Part shown: positions 6,701 through 14,161 of the stretch, in pieces
How positions within the stretch are numbered: the stretch's first letter is position 1
Layout: each line of letters starts with the position of its first letter
NCBI GenBank assembly: GCA_042096155.1
Contig: JBELMC010000037.1
Location: 1 to 26,749 of the forward strand
Reading direction: 5' to 3'
DNA from: Dinoroseobacter sp042096155
Lineage (GTDB): Bacteria > Pseudomonadota > Alphaproteobacteria > Rhodobacterales > Rhodobacteraceae
DNA: 26,749 nt
Program-made: the position numbers and the translations under genes
The notes under the pieces: model-generated
Seen by the model: the letters and a program-made list of their open reading frames with translations, nothing else
Told to the model about the DNA's origin: nothing
Databases searched by the model: none

Positions 6701-7210
6701 ATGGCAGATTACCCAACTTCGTTTGACAAAGAAGGCCTGCTCAAATGCGCGCGCGGAGACTTGTTTGGCCCCGGAAACGCACAATTGCCAGCCCCACCGA
6801 TGCTGATGATGGACCGAATTACCGAGGTCTCCGGTGATGGTGGTGCCCATGGCAAGGGGCACATTCTGGCCGAATTCGACATCAAACCAGATTTGTGGTT
6901 TTTCGACTGCCACTTTCCCGGAAACCCGATCATGCCAGGCTGTTTGGGTTTGGACGGGTTGTGGCAGTTGACCGGATTCAACCTGGGATGGCGCGGCTGG
7001 CAAGGGCGCGGCTATGCGCTGGGTGTGGGCGAAGTCAAGCTGACCGGCATGGTCCGGCCGGACCGCAAAATGCTGACCTATTATGTGGATTTCACCAAAG
7101 CGATCCAAACCCGACGTCTGACGATGGGTGTGGCCGATGGACGGGTCGAAGCAGATGGTGAGGTGATCTATGTGGTCAAAGACATGAAAGTCGCTCTGTC
7201 TGAAACCTAA
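6701..7210 (+). CDS. fabA: 3-hydroxydecanoyl-ACP dehydratase/isomerase FabA
   Basis: FabA dehydrates 3-hydroxydecanoyl-ACP and isomerises trans-2- to cis-3-decenoyl-ACP, the branch point of anaerobic-type unsaturated fatty acid synthesis. It has 169 residues, as expected. The hot-dog fold active site is intact: His71 in FFDCHFPGNPIMPG and Asp85 in LGLDGLWQLTGF match the E. coli His70/Asp84 pair. The ATG at 6701 was chosen because it gives the canonical N-terminus; the open frame extends upstream without homology. A weak promoter (TTGTCA at 6634–6639, then a poor -10 near 6656) may serve it. fabB follows after 22 bases with a strong AAGGAGA ribosome site. Confidence 0.96.
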   Translation: MADYPTSFDKEGLLKCARGDLFGPGNAQLPAPPMLMMDRITEVSGDGGAHGKGHILAEFDIKPDLWFFDCHFPGNPIMPGCLGLDGLWQLTGFNLGWRGWQGRGYALGVGEVKLTGMVRPDRKMLTYYVDFTKAIQTRRLTMGVADGRVEADGEVIYVVKDMKVALSET

Positions 7211-7232
7211 GCCGACAAGAAGGAGAGCGGCG

Positions 7233-8462
7233 ATGCGCCGAGTAGTAATCACAGGGATGGGCATTGTCTCATCGATTGGCAACGATACCGCCGAAGTTGA
7301 AGCATCTTTGCGCGCTGGGCGCTCAGGCATCTCATTTTCCGAAAGCTACGCTGAAAATGGGTTTCGCAGTCAGGTGCACGGTGTGCCAGACATCGTATTG
7401 GAAGATCACATCGACAAGCGCCAATTGCGGTTCATGGGACCAGGTGCGGCGTTCAACTATCTGGCAATGGAACAAGCCATCGCAGATTCCGGCCTTGAAG
7501 AGCGCGATGTGTCGAACGAACGTACGGGTTTGGTGATGGGCTCTGGCGGGCCATCGACCTCGAACTTCTTTACCGCGTTTGAAACTGTAAAAACCAAACG
7601 CGCGCCCAAGCGCATGGGGCCATTCATGGTGACGAGATGCATGAGCTCGACAAATTCGGCCTGCCTGGCAACACCTTTCAAGATCAAGGGAGTGAACTAT
7701 TCGATCACCTCGGCATGCTCGACATCGGCCCATTGCATCGGCAATGGGGTTGAGCAGATCCAGCTCAACAAGCAAGATATTGTTTTTGCCGGCGGCGGCG
7801 AAGAAATTGACTGGACACTCAGCTGTCTGTTTGATGCCATGGGCGCCATGAGCAGCAAATATAACGATACCCCCACCACCGCATCACGCACCTTTGACGT
7901 AACTCGTGATGGATTTGTCATTGCGGGCGGCGGCGGTGTGGTGGTGCTCGAAGAACTTGAGCATGCGCGGGCTCGCGGCGCCAAAATTTATGCCGAAGTG
8001 ACCGGCTATGGCGCGACCTCAGATGGCCATGATATGGTCGCACCCAGCGGTGAGGGAGGAGAGCGCTCGATGCGTCTGGCCCTTGAAACCCTGCCTGAGG
8101 GTCGCAAAATCGACTATATTAATGCACACGGCACCTCGACGCCGGTGGGCGATTTCACCGAAATTGACGCCGTTCGGCGGGTTTTTGGTCGCGGCACCAC
8201 ACCGCCTATCGCATCAACAAAGTCACTGACCGGGCATTCGCTTGGCGCCACCGGCGTGCATGAAGCAATCTATAGTCTTTTGATGATGCAGGGTAATTTC
8301 ATCGCCGCCAGCGCCAATATCACCGAGCTTGACGCGCGAATTGATCCCGGCGAAGTGGTGCAAGAGTTGCGCGAAGGTGTTGAACTCGACAGTATATTGT
8401 CAAACAGTTTTGGTTTTGGTGGTACCAATGCCACCTTGGTCATGAGCAAATTCCACGGGTAA
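7233..8462 (+). CDS. fabB: Beta-ketoacyl-ACP synthase I FabB
   Basis: FabB elongates cis-3-decenoyl-ACP and other acyl-ACPs by condensation with malonyl-ACP. It has 409 residues with the thiolase fold. The catalytic Cys-His-His set is complete: Cys162 in SITSACSTSAHC, His299 in INAHGTSTPVGD and His335 in KSLTGHSLGATG, with Lys330 beside it. The glycine-rich C-terminal loop NSFGFGGTNATL is present. The pairing with fabA identifies it as FabB rather than FabF. AAGGAGA lies 7–8 bases before the ATG. fabI follows after 6 bases, so fabA–fabB–fabI form one operon. Confidence 0.96.
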   Translation: MRRVVITGMGIVSSIGNDTAEVEASLRAGRSGISFSESYAENGFRSQVHGVPDIVLEDHIDKRQLRFMGPGAAFNYLAMEQAIADSGLEERDVSNERTGLVMGSGGPSTSNFFTAFETVKTKRAPKRMGPFMVTRCMSSTNSACLATPFKIKGVNYSITSACSTSAHCIGNGVEQIQLNKQDIVFAGGGEEIDWTLSCLFDAMGAMSSKYNDTPTTASRTFDVTRDGFVIAGGGGVVVLEELEHARARGAKIYAEVTGYGATSDGHDMVAPSGEGGERSMRLALETLPEGRKIDYINAHGTSTPVGDFTEIDAVRRVFGRGTTPPIASTKSLTGHSLGATGVHEAIYSLLMMQGNFIAASANITELDARIDPGEVVQELREGVELDSILSNSFGFGGTNATLVMSKFHG

Positions 8463-8468
8463 GACATT

Positions 8469-9260
8469 ATGGCGGATTTGATGAAGGGCAAGCGGGGCCT
8501 GATTACAGGCGTTGCAAATAATCGATCCATCGCTTGGGGCATTGCCCAAGCGATGCATGCTGAAGGTGCCGAGCTGGCGTTCGCGGGCCAGCTTGAATAT
8601 TTCGGGGAGAGAATGAAGCCGCTGGCGGAAAGTCTCGGATCGGAGCTTATACTGGACTACGATGCGACCGACACTGAGACCTGTCAGGCCTGTTTTGACA
8701 CGCTTGAAGAAAAATGGGGTAGCTTGGATTTCGTGGTCCACGCCATTGCTTATTCCGACAAGTCCGAGCTGACAGGCCGATTTATTGATACCTCGCGAGC
8801 GAATTTCAAAACCTCTCTCGAAATTTCGGCTTACTCTTTGATTGATATGGCAAAATTGGCGCGTCCATTGATGTTGGAAAATGGTGGTTCAATCATCACG
8901 CTGACCTATCAAGGATCCAATCGGGCCACACCGTGGTACAATGTCATGGGCGTGGCCAAGGCCGCGTTGGAATCTGCCGTGATGTATTTGGCCAACGATC
9001 TTGGCCCTGAGGGAATACGGGTGAACGCGATCTCGCCTGGTCCGATGAAGACCCTGTCGGGAGCCGCCATCGGGGGTGCGCGCCAGACATTTCGGTTTAC
9101 CGCGAACAATAGCCCATTACGTGCGAATGCGACGCTTGAGGCGATCGGTGGGACTGCTGTCTGGCTTGCGAGCGCTGGCTCAGCCTGCACCACAGGCGAG
9201 GTGATCATGGTCGATGGTGGCTACAATATACTTGGTTTGCCCCAGCCCGAAAATCTGTAA
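8469..9260 (+). CDS. fabI: Enoyl-ACP reductase FabI (NADH)
   Basis: This SDR-superfamily enzyme reduces trans-2-enoyl-ACP in the last step of each elongation cycle; FabI is the usual triclosan target. It has 263 residues. Signatures are the modified nucleotide-binding motif GLITGVANNRSIAWGIA near the N-terminus and the FabI-type Tyr-x6-Lys catalytic pair (Tyr157 and Lys164 in WYNVMGVAK), with a second Tyr147 upstream. The helix after RVNAISPGPMKTLSG is the substrate-binding loop. The ATG is 6 bases after the fabB stop, so translation is coupled. Being the last gene of the fabA–fabB operon fits roseobacters, which often have a second fabI elsewhere; that cannot be checked here. Confidence 0.95.
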   Translation: MADLMKGKRGLITGVANNRSIAWGIAQAMHAEGAELAFAGQLEYFGERMKPLAESLGSELILDYDATDTETCQACFDTLEEKWGSLDFVVHAIAYSDKSELTGRFIDTSRANFKTSLEISAYSLIDMAKLARPLMLENGGSIITLTYQGSNRATPWYNVMGVAKAALESAVMYLANDLGPEGIRVNAISPGPMKTLSGAAIGGARQTFRFTANNSPLRANATLEAIGGTAVWLASAGSACTTGEVIMVDGGYNILGLPQPENL

Positions 9261-9317
9261 CCTGTGGGCCCATTCGGGCCTGGACATGTCTTACGGGCTC
9301 GTTTGATCGGTACGGAA

Positions 9318-9356
9318 TTGGAACACAGTTTGTGTGTCCAAATCTGACAGATGTCA
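9318..9356. repeat. Two adjacent inverted repeats before the HAD operon
   Basis: The first repeat pairs TTGGAACACA (9318–9327) with TGTGTGTCCAA (9331–9341), 10 bp with one bulged G and a 3-base loop. The second is the palindrome TGACA-GA-TGTCA (9345–9356). They lie about 60 bases before the start of the dehalogenase-like gene and after fabI. There is no T-run, so operator sites seem more likely than a terminator. No regulator gene is adjacent. Just upstream, GGCCC-ATTC-GGGCC near 9267–9280 is a weak hairpin that could end the fab transcript. Confidence 0.45.
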
Positions 9357-9414
9357 AAAATGGGCTCTTTTCATGGGGCCGGTCCACAGCAAGCTGAATG
9401 TCGAAGGGGCCCTT

Positions 9415-10104
9415 ATGACCATCACGCACTGTGTCTTCGACGCTTATGGCACACTTTTTGATGTCAGCGCGGCTGCCACGGATCTTGCCCAGCGTCCGGA
9501 CCGGCAAGACTTCGCCCGCCATGCACCGACAGTTTCACGCGATTGGCGTGCAAAACAGTTGGAATACAGCTGGTTACGCGCGACGGCTGGCGCGCATATT
9601 GACTTTTGGACTGTGACAAAAGACAGCCTGGACTGGGCCCTAGAGGCTTCGAGCTTAGACGGAGATCGCGCGCTGCGCGCAGATCTTCTGGCGCTTTATT
9701 GGCAGCTTGCCGCCTATCCGGATGCTTTGCACGCGCTCAGTGCTTTGAAAACCACGGGGTTGAGTACAGCGATTTTGTCCAATGGCTCGCCCGATATGCT
9801 TGACGCAGCCGTGAAAAGCTCGGGGCTTCAAACGAAGCTGGATGCCGTGCTTAGCGTCGAGCAGGTCGGGGTCTTCAAGCCCCATCCCGATGTCTATCGG
9901 ATGGTCGAGACGCATTTCGGGTGTTCGCCAGACCACGTCCTGTTTTGCTCGTCCAATGGCTGGGATGCGGCTTTTGCAGCTCGGTTTGGGTTTCATACCG
10001 CATGGATTAACCGGGGGGGCCTGCCAATGGACCGCTTGCCAGGAACCCCCGCCCATATCGTTACAGATTTGTCTGAAATTCCAGCTTTAGCGAGCAACCT
10101 CTAA
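9415..10104 (+). CDS. Haloacid dehalogenase type II (HAD superfamily)
   Basis: The 229-residue protein matches L-2-haloacid dehalogenases, which hydrolyse L-2-haloalkanoic acids to D-2-hydroxy acids through an aspartyl ester. Catalytic residues are in place: nucleophile Asp9 in VFDAYGTLFDV, Ser122-Asn123 in LSNGSP, Lys155 in VFKPHPDVY, and Ser180-Asn181 with Asp184 in SSNGWDAAFA. The sequence FGFHTAWINR after it is typical of the type II subgroup rather than of phosphatases. ATG 9415 was chosen because GAAGGGG lies 6–12 bases upstream; the frame is open 27 codons further, into the inverted repeats, without family likeness. The next gene starts inside the stop (TAATG). Real substrates may differ from haloacids. 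Confidence 0.85.
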   Translation: MTITHCVFDAYGTLFDVSAAATDLAQRPDRQDFARHAPTVSRDWRAKQLEYSWLRATAGAHIDFWTVTKDSLDWALEASSLDGDRALRADLLALYWQLAAYPDALHALSALKTTGLSTAILSNGSPDMLDAAVKSSGLQTKLDAVLSVEQVGVFKPHPDVYRMVETHFGCSPDHVLFCSSNGWDAAFAARFGFHTAWINRGGLPMDRLPGTPAHIVTDLSEIPALASNL

Positions 10105-10916
10105 TGCCGTATATCACTGCGCCTGATGGCACCCGCTTGTTCTATCAAGACGAAGGAGAGGGCACACCGATTTTGTGTCTTGCAGGGCTGACCCGCACGC
10201 ACCGTGATTTTCAATATGCTCTGCCTGCACTCGCAGGCTACCGCGTGATTCGCATGGATTATCGCGGCCGCGGCGCAAGCGACTGGGCGGATCATACCAG
10301 CTATACCATCGCGCAAGAGGCGCAAGATGTCCTGCAATTGCTAGACCATTTGCACCTGTCCCAAGTTGGCCTGTTGGGCACGTCACGCGGGGGTCTGATC
10401 GCGATGGGCCTTGGTTTGGCCGCGCGCGATCGACTGACGGGTGTGTGTTTGAACGATATCGGACCAGAGATCGATCCCGCCGGACTGTCGATCATCACCG
10501 ACTATGTCGGGCGCAACCCGCGCTTTGCAACCCATGCCGAGATGGCCGCAGCGATGCCCGACTTGATGCAGGGCTTCGCCAACGTCTCGGCGCAGCGGTG
10601 GCTCAACGAAGTCCAGACCCTGTATCACCAGACAGAGCGCGGCTTGCAGATCACCTATGATCCTCTGTTGCGCCACGCTCTGCGCATTAATTCCGGACCT
10701 GTTGATTTATGGCCGTTTTTTGACGCGTTGGGCGGCATGCCCCTGGCCCTGATCCGGGGCGCGCATTCAAATATCTTATCACGTGACACGGTTGCAAAAA
10801 TGCTGCGGCAACACCCCGAAATGCTGTTTGCCGAAATCCCGGACCGCGCCCATATCCCCTTCCTGGATGAGCTCGAGGCCGTGTTCGTGATTCAGACTTG
10901 GGCGGCAATGCTATGA
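10104..10916 (+). CDS. Alpha/beta hydrolase
   Basis: A 270-residue alpha/beta-hydrolase-fold protein with nucleophile Ser94 in GTSRGG and His250 in DRAHIPFLDE. The oxyanion region is LCLAGLTRTHRDF, followed by RMDYRGRGASDW. The third triad residue, normally Asp after strand 7, falls in RGAHSNILS, where Asn223 stands at the expected Asp position. An Asp elsewhere (for example Asp118 or Asp122 in NDIGPEID) might replace it. It overlaps the upstream dehalogenase by 1 base and the downstream dehydratase by 4 (ATGA), so the three are co-translated. The substrate is unknown; esterase or C–C hydrolase activity is possible. Confidence 0.85.
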   Translation: MPYITAPDGTRLFYQDEGEGTPILCLAGLTRTHRDFQYALPALAGYRVIRMDYRGRGASDWADHTSYTIAQEAQDVLQLLDHLHLSQVGLLGTSRGGLIAMGLGLAARDRLTGVCLNDIGPEIDPAGLSIITDYVGRNPRFATHAEMAAAMPDLMQGFANVSAQRWLNEVQTLYHQTERGLQITYDPLLRHALRINSGPVDLWPFFDALGGMPLALIRGAHSNILSRDTVAKMLRQHPEMLFAEIPDRAHIPFLDELEAVFVIQTWAAML

Positions 10917-11896
10917 ATCTTGCGATGATCAACGCTGCAGCAGCACGGTTGCAAGGCCATATGCGCGAAACACCTTTGCTGCGCTGTGACTTTCTAGACC
11001 AGGTGGCAGAACGCCAAGTTTTCGTGAAAGCTGAATGTTTACAACACACTGGAAGCTTCAAATTTCGCGGTGCATGGGCGGCGCTGACTGCCCTTTCGGA
11101 CCAGAAACGCACGCGAGGGGTGATCGCGTTTTCCAGCGGCAATCATGCTCAGGGCGTGGCACTGGCCGCGCGTATCCATGGTGTTCCTGCAAGCATCATC
11201 ATGCCGAAAGATGCGCCGAGGTCAAAAATTGAGAACACCCGCGCTTTGGGGGCAGAAGTCGTTCTGTATGACCGTGCCGCTGGGGAAAATCGCGATAAAC
11301 TTGGAGCACAGCTGAGCGCCGCGCGCGGGCTGACGCTTGTTCGGCCATTTGACGATCCCGAGGTGATCGCCGGACAAGGCAGCGCAGGCTTGGAACTTGC
11401 ACAGCAAGCAAACGCGGAAGGGATCACAAGTGCGGAGGTTCTGGTGTGTTGTGGCGGCGGCGGATTAACCAGCGGCATTGCTTTGGCGCTTGAGGCCCAA
11501 GCCCCTGGTTTGCGGGTGCGCCCGGTCGAACCCGAAGGGTTCGATGACGTGGCGCGATCGCTTGAGGCGGGTCAGATCATGTCGAATGCGGGGCCCCCAG
11601 TGGGATTGTGTGACGCCATTGTAACCCCTTCCCCAGGCCAACTGACATTTCCAATACTCAACAGGCTATGCGGCCCCGGCCTGGTTGTCACAGATGCGCA
11701 AGTCAAAGACGCAATGCGTCTGGCGTTTTCAAGATTGAAACTGGTCCTTGAACCAGGGGGCGCTGTTGCATTGGCCGCAGCGTTATTCCACCCAGACCAA
11801 ATCCAAGGCGACACCGTGATCGCAGTCGCAACAGGCGGCAATGTGGACGCGACAGTTTTTGCGGATGTGTTGGCCTCTACAGGATCCGGCGGGTAA
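10913..11896 (+). CDS. Threonine/serine dehydratase-like PLP enzyme
   Basis: A fold-type II PLP enzyme of 327 residues, without the ACT regulatory domain of biosynthetic threonine deaminase. The PLP-binding Lys50 lies in HTGSFKFRGA, and the phosphate-holding glycine loop is VLVCCGGGGLTSG. Relatives are catabolic threonine/serine ammonia-lyases, serine racemases and hydroxyaspartate dehydratases; motifs alone do not decide among these. ATG 10913 overlaps the hydrolase stop in ATGA and was preferred to a start 5 codons earlier. It is the last gene of a three-gene operon with the dehalogenase-like protein and hydrolase, which suggests a shared small-molecule route such as hydroxy- or halo-amino-acid breakdown; that is inference. 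Confidence 0.88.
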   Translation: MNLAMINAAAARLQGHMRETPLLRCDFLDQVAERQVFVKAECLQHTGSFKFRGAWAALTALSDQKRTRGVIAFSSGNHAQGVALAARIHGVPASIIMPKDAPRSKIENTRALGAEVVLYDRAAGENRDKLGAQLSAARGLTLVRPFDDPEVIAGQGSAGLELAQQANAEGITSAEVLVCCGGGGLTSGIALALEAQAPGLRVRPVEPEGFDDVARSLEAGQIMSNAGPPVGLCDAIVTPSPGQLTFPILNRLCGPGLVVTDAQVKDAMRLAFSRLKLVLEPGGAVALAAALFHPDQIQGDTVIAVATGGNVDATVFADVLASTGSGG

Positions 11897-11950
11897 TCTT
11901 TCGAACTATAGAGTCTCAAGTCTAAAAAAGTGGGCCCTAAGCCGCCTGAT

Positions 11951-11962
11951 CGTAAGCTTACG
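11951..11962. repeat. 12-bp perfect palindrome upstream of pcaD-like gene
   Basis: CGTAAGCTTACG is a perfect 12-base palindrome, flanked by GATC on both sides, 50 bases before the pcaD-like start. It could be an operator. Nothing else ties it to a regulator. Confidence 0.35.
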
Positions 11963-12011
11963 CCCGATCATGGTAAGAATAGGAAAGCTTTGCCGCTGAG
12001 GGAAAAGAAAC

Positions 12012-12809
12012 ATGGCGTTCATCAATGTTGGCGATATTTCTGTGCATGTTGTCGACACAGGCGATCCAGACGGATCACCTGTGGTCTTTGCGAATGCATT
12101 GGGCACGGATACGCGCCTATGGGAGCCGATTTTGTCACTCTTGCCGGATGGTTTGCGCATTATTCGATACGATATGCGCGGCCATGGCGCGTCGGATATA
12201 CCGACGGGTCCCTATAAAATGGGAAGCCTCGTCTCGGATGCCGAGAAAATATTGGATGCTCTTGGTGTGAAAGCAGCGGTGTTTGTTGGCTTATCTCTGG
12301 GCGGAATGGTTGGCCAGGGACTGGCCGTAAAGCGGGTGGACCTTGTGCGCGCCTTGGTGTTGTCAAACACAGCCGCCAAGATGGGAACGCCACAGATATG
12401 GTTGGATCGCATTGCGGCGATCCAAGCCAATGGATTGGCGCATTTTGCCGACACCGTGATACCGCATTGGTTTTCGGCCAAATTCCGACAAACGCCCGAA
12501 TTGGCCCATTGGGCACAGATGATGCACGACACGCCGGAGCCTGGTTGCATCGGCTGTGCAGCGGCAATTGCAGGTGCAGATTTCATGACGACGACCAGCG
12601 GTCTGCGGCTGCCTGCACTTGGGATTGCGGGATCTGAGGACCGCGCTTGCCCGCCAGACCTGGTTCGCGAAACAACTGATCTGATACCAGGGTCCGATTT
12701 CGCCCTAATCCGAGGCGTCGGCCATCTGCCCCATGTCGAAAAACCGGCCGAATATGCGCAGCTTCTGCATCGGTTTATGGCCCGGATTGGCCATATCTCA
12801 CCCGCGTAA
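12012..12809 (+). CDS. pcaD: 3-oxoadipate enol-lactonase (PcaD-like)
   Basis: PcaD hydrolyses 3-oxoadipate enol-lactone to 3-oxoadipate in the protocatechuate/catechol (beta-ketoadipate) pathway. The 265-residue protein has a complete alpha/beta-hydrolase triad: Ser95 in GLSLGGM, Asp210 in AGSEDRACPP and His238 in RGVGHLPHVEKP. The stretches IRYDMRGHG, VLSNTAAKMGTP and CIGCAAAIAGADF are typical for enol-lactonases. No other pca genes (pcaQ, C, H, G, B) are nearby, although roseobacters usually cluster them, so this may be a second copy or a related lactonase with another substrate. A GAGGG ribosome site lies about 10 bases before the ATG. Confidence 0.75.
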   Translation: MAFINVGDISVHVVDTGDPDGSPVVFANALGTDTRLWEPILSLLPDGLRIIRYDMRGHGASDIPTGPYKMGSLVSDAEKILDALGVKAAVFVGLSLGGMVGQGLAVKRVDLVRALVLSNTAAKMGTPQIWLDRIAAIQANGLAHFADTVIPHWFSAKFRQTPELAHWAQMMHDTPEPGCIGCAAAIAGADFMTTTSGLRLPALGIAGSEDRACPPDLVRETTDLIPGSDFALIRGVGHLPHVEKPAEYAQLLHRFMARIGHISPA

Positions 12810-12899
12810 AACCTGCCAAGCAACCGATTTGCCAAATGTTGTTGACACATCCAGCAAATCAGCAAATGACGAGTTGTTTTTCAGGTCTGGATCTGTGTC

Positions 12900-14111
12900 A
12901 TGTCGACCAAGCTTTCGTTTACGTTTATCCTCGTAACCCTCGCGCTGGACGCGATTGGGATTGGCCTGATCCTGCCTGTAATGCCAGATTTGATCCGCGC
13001 CGTGAAGGGCGGCGCATTAGGACAAGCCGCGATTTGGGGAGGCATACTGGCCACCTCTTTTGCCGTGATGCAGTTCATCTTTGGCCCGATTGTCGGCAAT
13101 CTTTCGGATCGGTATGGACGACGCCCGGTCTTGCTGATTTCGCTGTTGGTCATGGCGTTGGATTATGTGGTTATGGCGATCGCGGGTTCAATTTGGTTGC
13201 TGTTGGCAGGTCGCATCGTGGGCGGCATCACCGCGGCCACACAATCGACCGCCAAAGCATTTATCGCCGATATTTCCGCACCCGAGGACAAAGCCAAGAA
13301 TTTCGGCCTTGTCGGAGCCGCCTTCGGGATCGGCTTCGTGATTGGTCCGCTGATCGGAGGGCTTTTGGCCGAGTTTGGCACGCGCGCCCCATTTTGGGGC
13401 GCCGCGGTGTTGGCGTTCGGCAATGCAATCTTCGGATATTTTGTGCTCCCCGAAACTGTGACGGACCGGATCCGCCGCCCTTTTGCCTGGCGCCGGGCCA
13501 ACCCGTTCGGCGCGTTCAAAGCGCTCGGACAGCTGCCAGGTGTCAAACGCTATCTGCTGTTATTTTTCATCTATGAATTCGCATTTATCGTCTACCCGGC
13601 GACTTGGGCGTATTTTACCCAAGAACGCTTTGACTGGGGGCCTGGCATGGTTGGGTTCAGCCTTGCCAGCTTTGGGATTTCAATGGCCCTCGTACAAGGG
13701 GGATTGATCCGGATCATATTGAAAAGGTTTGGAGAAACCGGTACGATATTGTACGGATTTTGCTTTAATGCAGCGGCTTTTTTGTGCCTGGCCTTCGTTG
13801 TATCCCCGACTTTGGTGCTGATTTTGACTCCGCTGACAGCACTTGGCGCCGTTGTCACACCTGCTTTGCAGGCGATGATGTCGCGAATCGCAGACGACAA
13901 TCAGCAAGGCGAGCTGCAAGGGGTAATCAGCTCATCGCGGGCGGTGGCGCTTATCGTTTCACCGCTCATTTTGACGCAGATTTTTGCCTATTTCACGGTT
14001 GAGGGGACGCCGATTTATCTGCCCGGTGCCGCATTTTTGCTGTCGATGGCGCTGATGGGGCTGTGTTTGGTCGTATTTCTAACCCGATCCAAATCATTGC
14101 ACGTGACTTGA
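12900..14111 (+). CDS. MFS exporter, TetA-like
   Basis: A 403-residue major facilitator transporter with about 12 hydrophobic segments, in the drug:H+ antiporter (DHA1) group that includes TetA proteins. Motif A is present in the loop after the second helix (GNLSDRYGRRPVLL), and AGRIVGGITAATQSTAKAFIAD is the helix 4–5 region typical for this group. The second half has GGLIRIILKRFGE at the matching loop. Whether it moves tetracycline or another compound cannot be told; chromosomal members in roseobacters are often annotated as TCR/Tet transporters. No tetR-like gene is adjacent. The 90-base upstream gap has TTGACA (12842–12847) and a direct repeat CAGCAAAT (12852 and 12860) that could belong to its promoter, but no good -10. 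Confidence 0.88.
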   Translation: MSTKLSFTFILVTLALDAIGIGLILPVMPDLIRAVKGGALGQAAIWGGILATSFAVMQFIFGPIVGNLSDRYGRRPVLLISLLVMALDYVVMAIAGSIWLLLAGRIVGGITAATQSTAKAFIADISAPEDKAKNFGLVGAAFGIGFVIGPLIGGLLAEFGTRAPFWGAAVLAFGNAIFGYFVLPETVTDRIRRPFAWRRANPFGAFKALGQLPGVKRYLLLFFIYEFAFIVYPATWAYFTQERFDWGPGMVGFSLASFGISMALVQGGLIRIILKRFGETGTILYGFCFNAAAFLCLAFVVSPTLVLILTPLTALGAVVTPALQAMMSRIADDNQQGELQGVISSSRAVALIVSPLILTQIFAYFTVEGTPIYLPGAAFLLSMALMGLCLVVFLTRSKSLHVT

Positions 14112-14161
14112 AACCGCCCATACAAGCGATATGCTGACCTCTCTTAGATCGGAGTTTCATC

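Noticed and set aside
6521..7330. 269-codon open frame opposite fabA
   Set aside because: Shadow of fabA on the minus strand; it covers the intergenic palindrome and the irr promoter and shows no domain.
12900..14111. A dedicated tetracycline resistance gene
   Set aside because: The protein is TetA-like in motifs, but no tetR repressor gene or mobile element is beside it; a general drug or metabolite exporter is the safer call.
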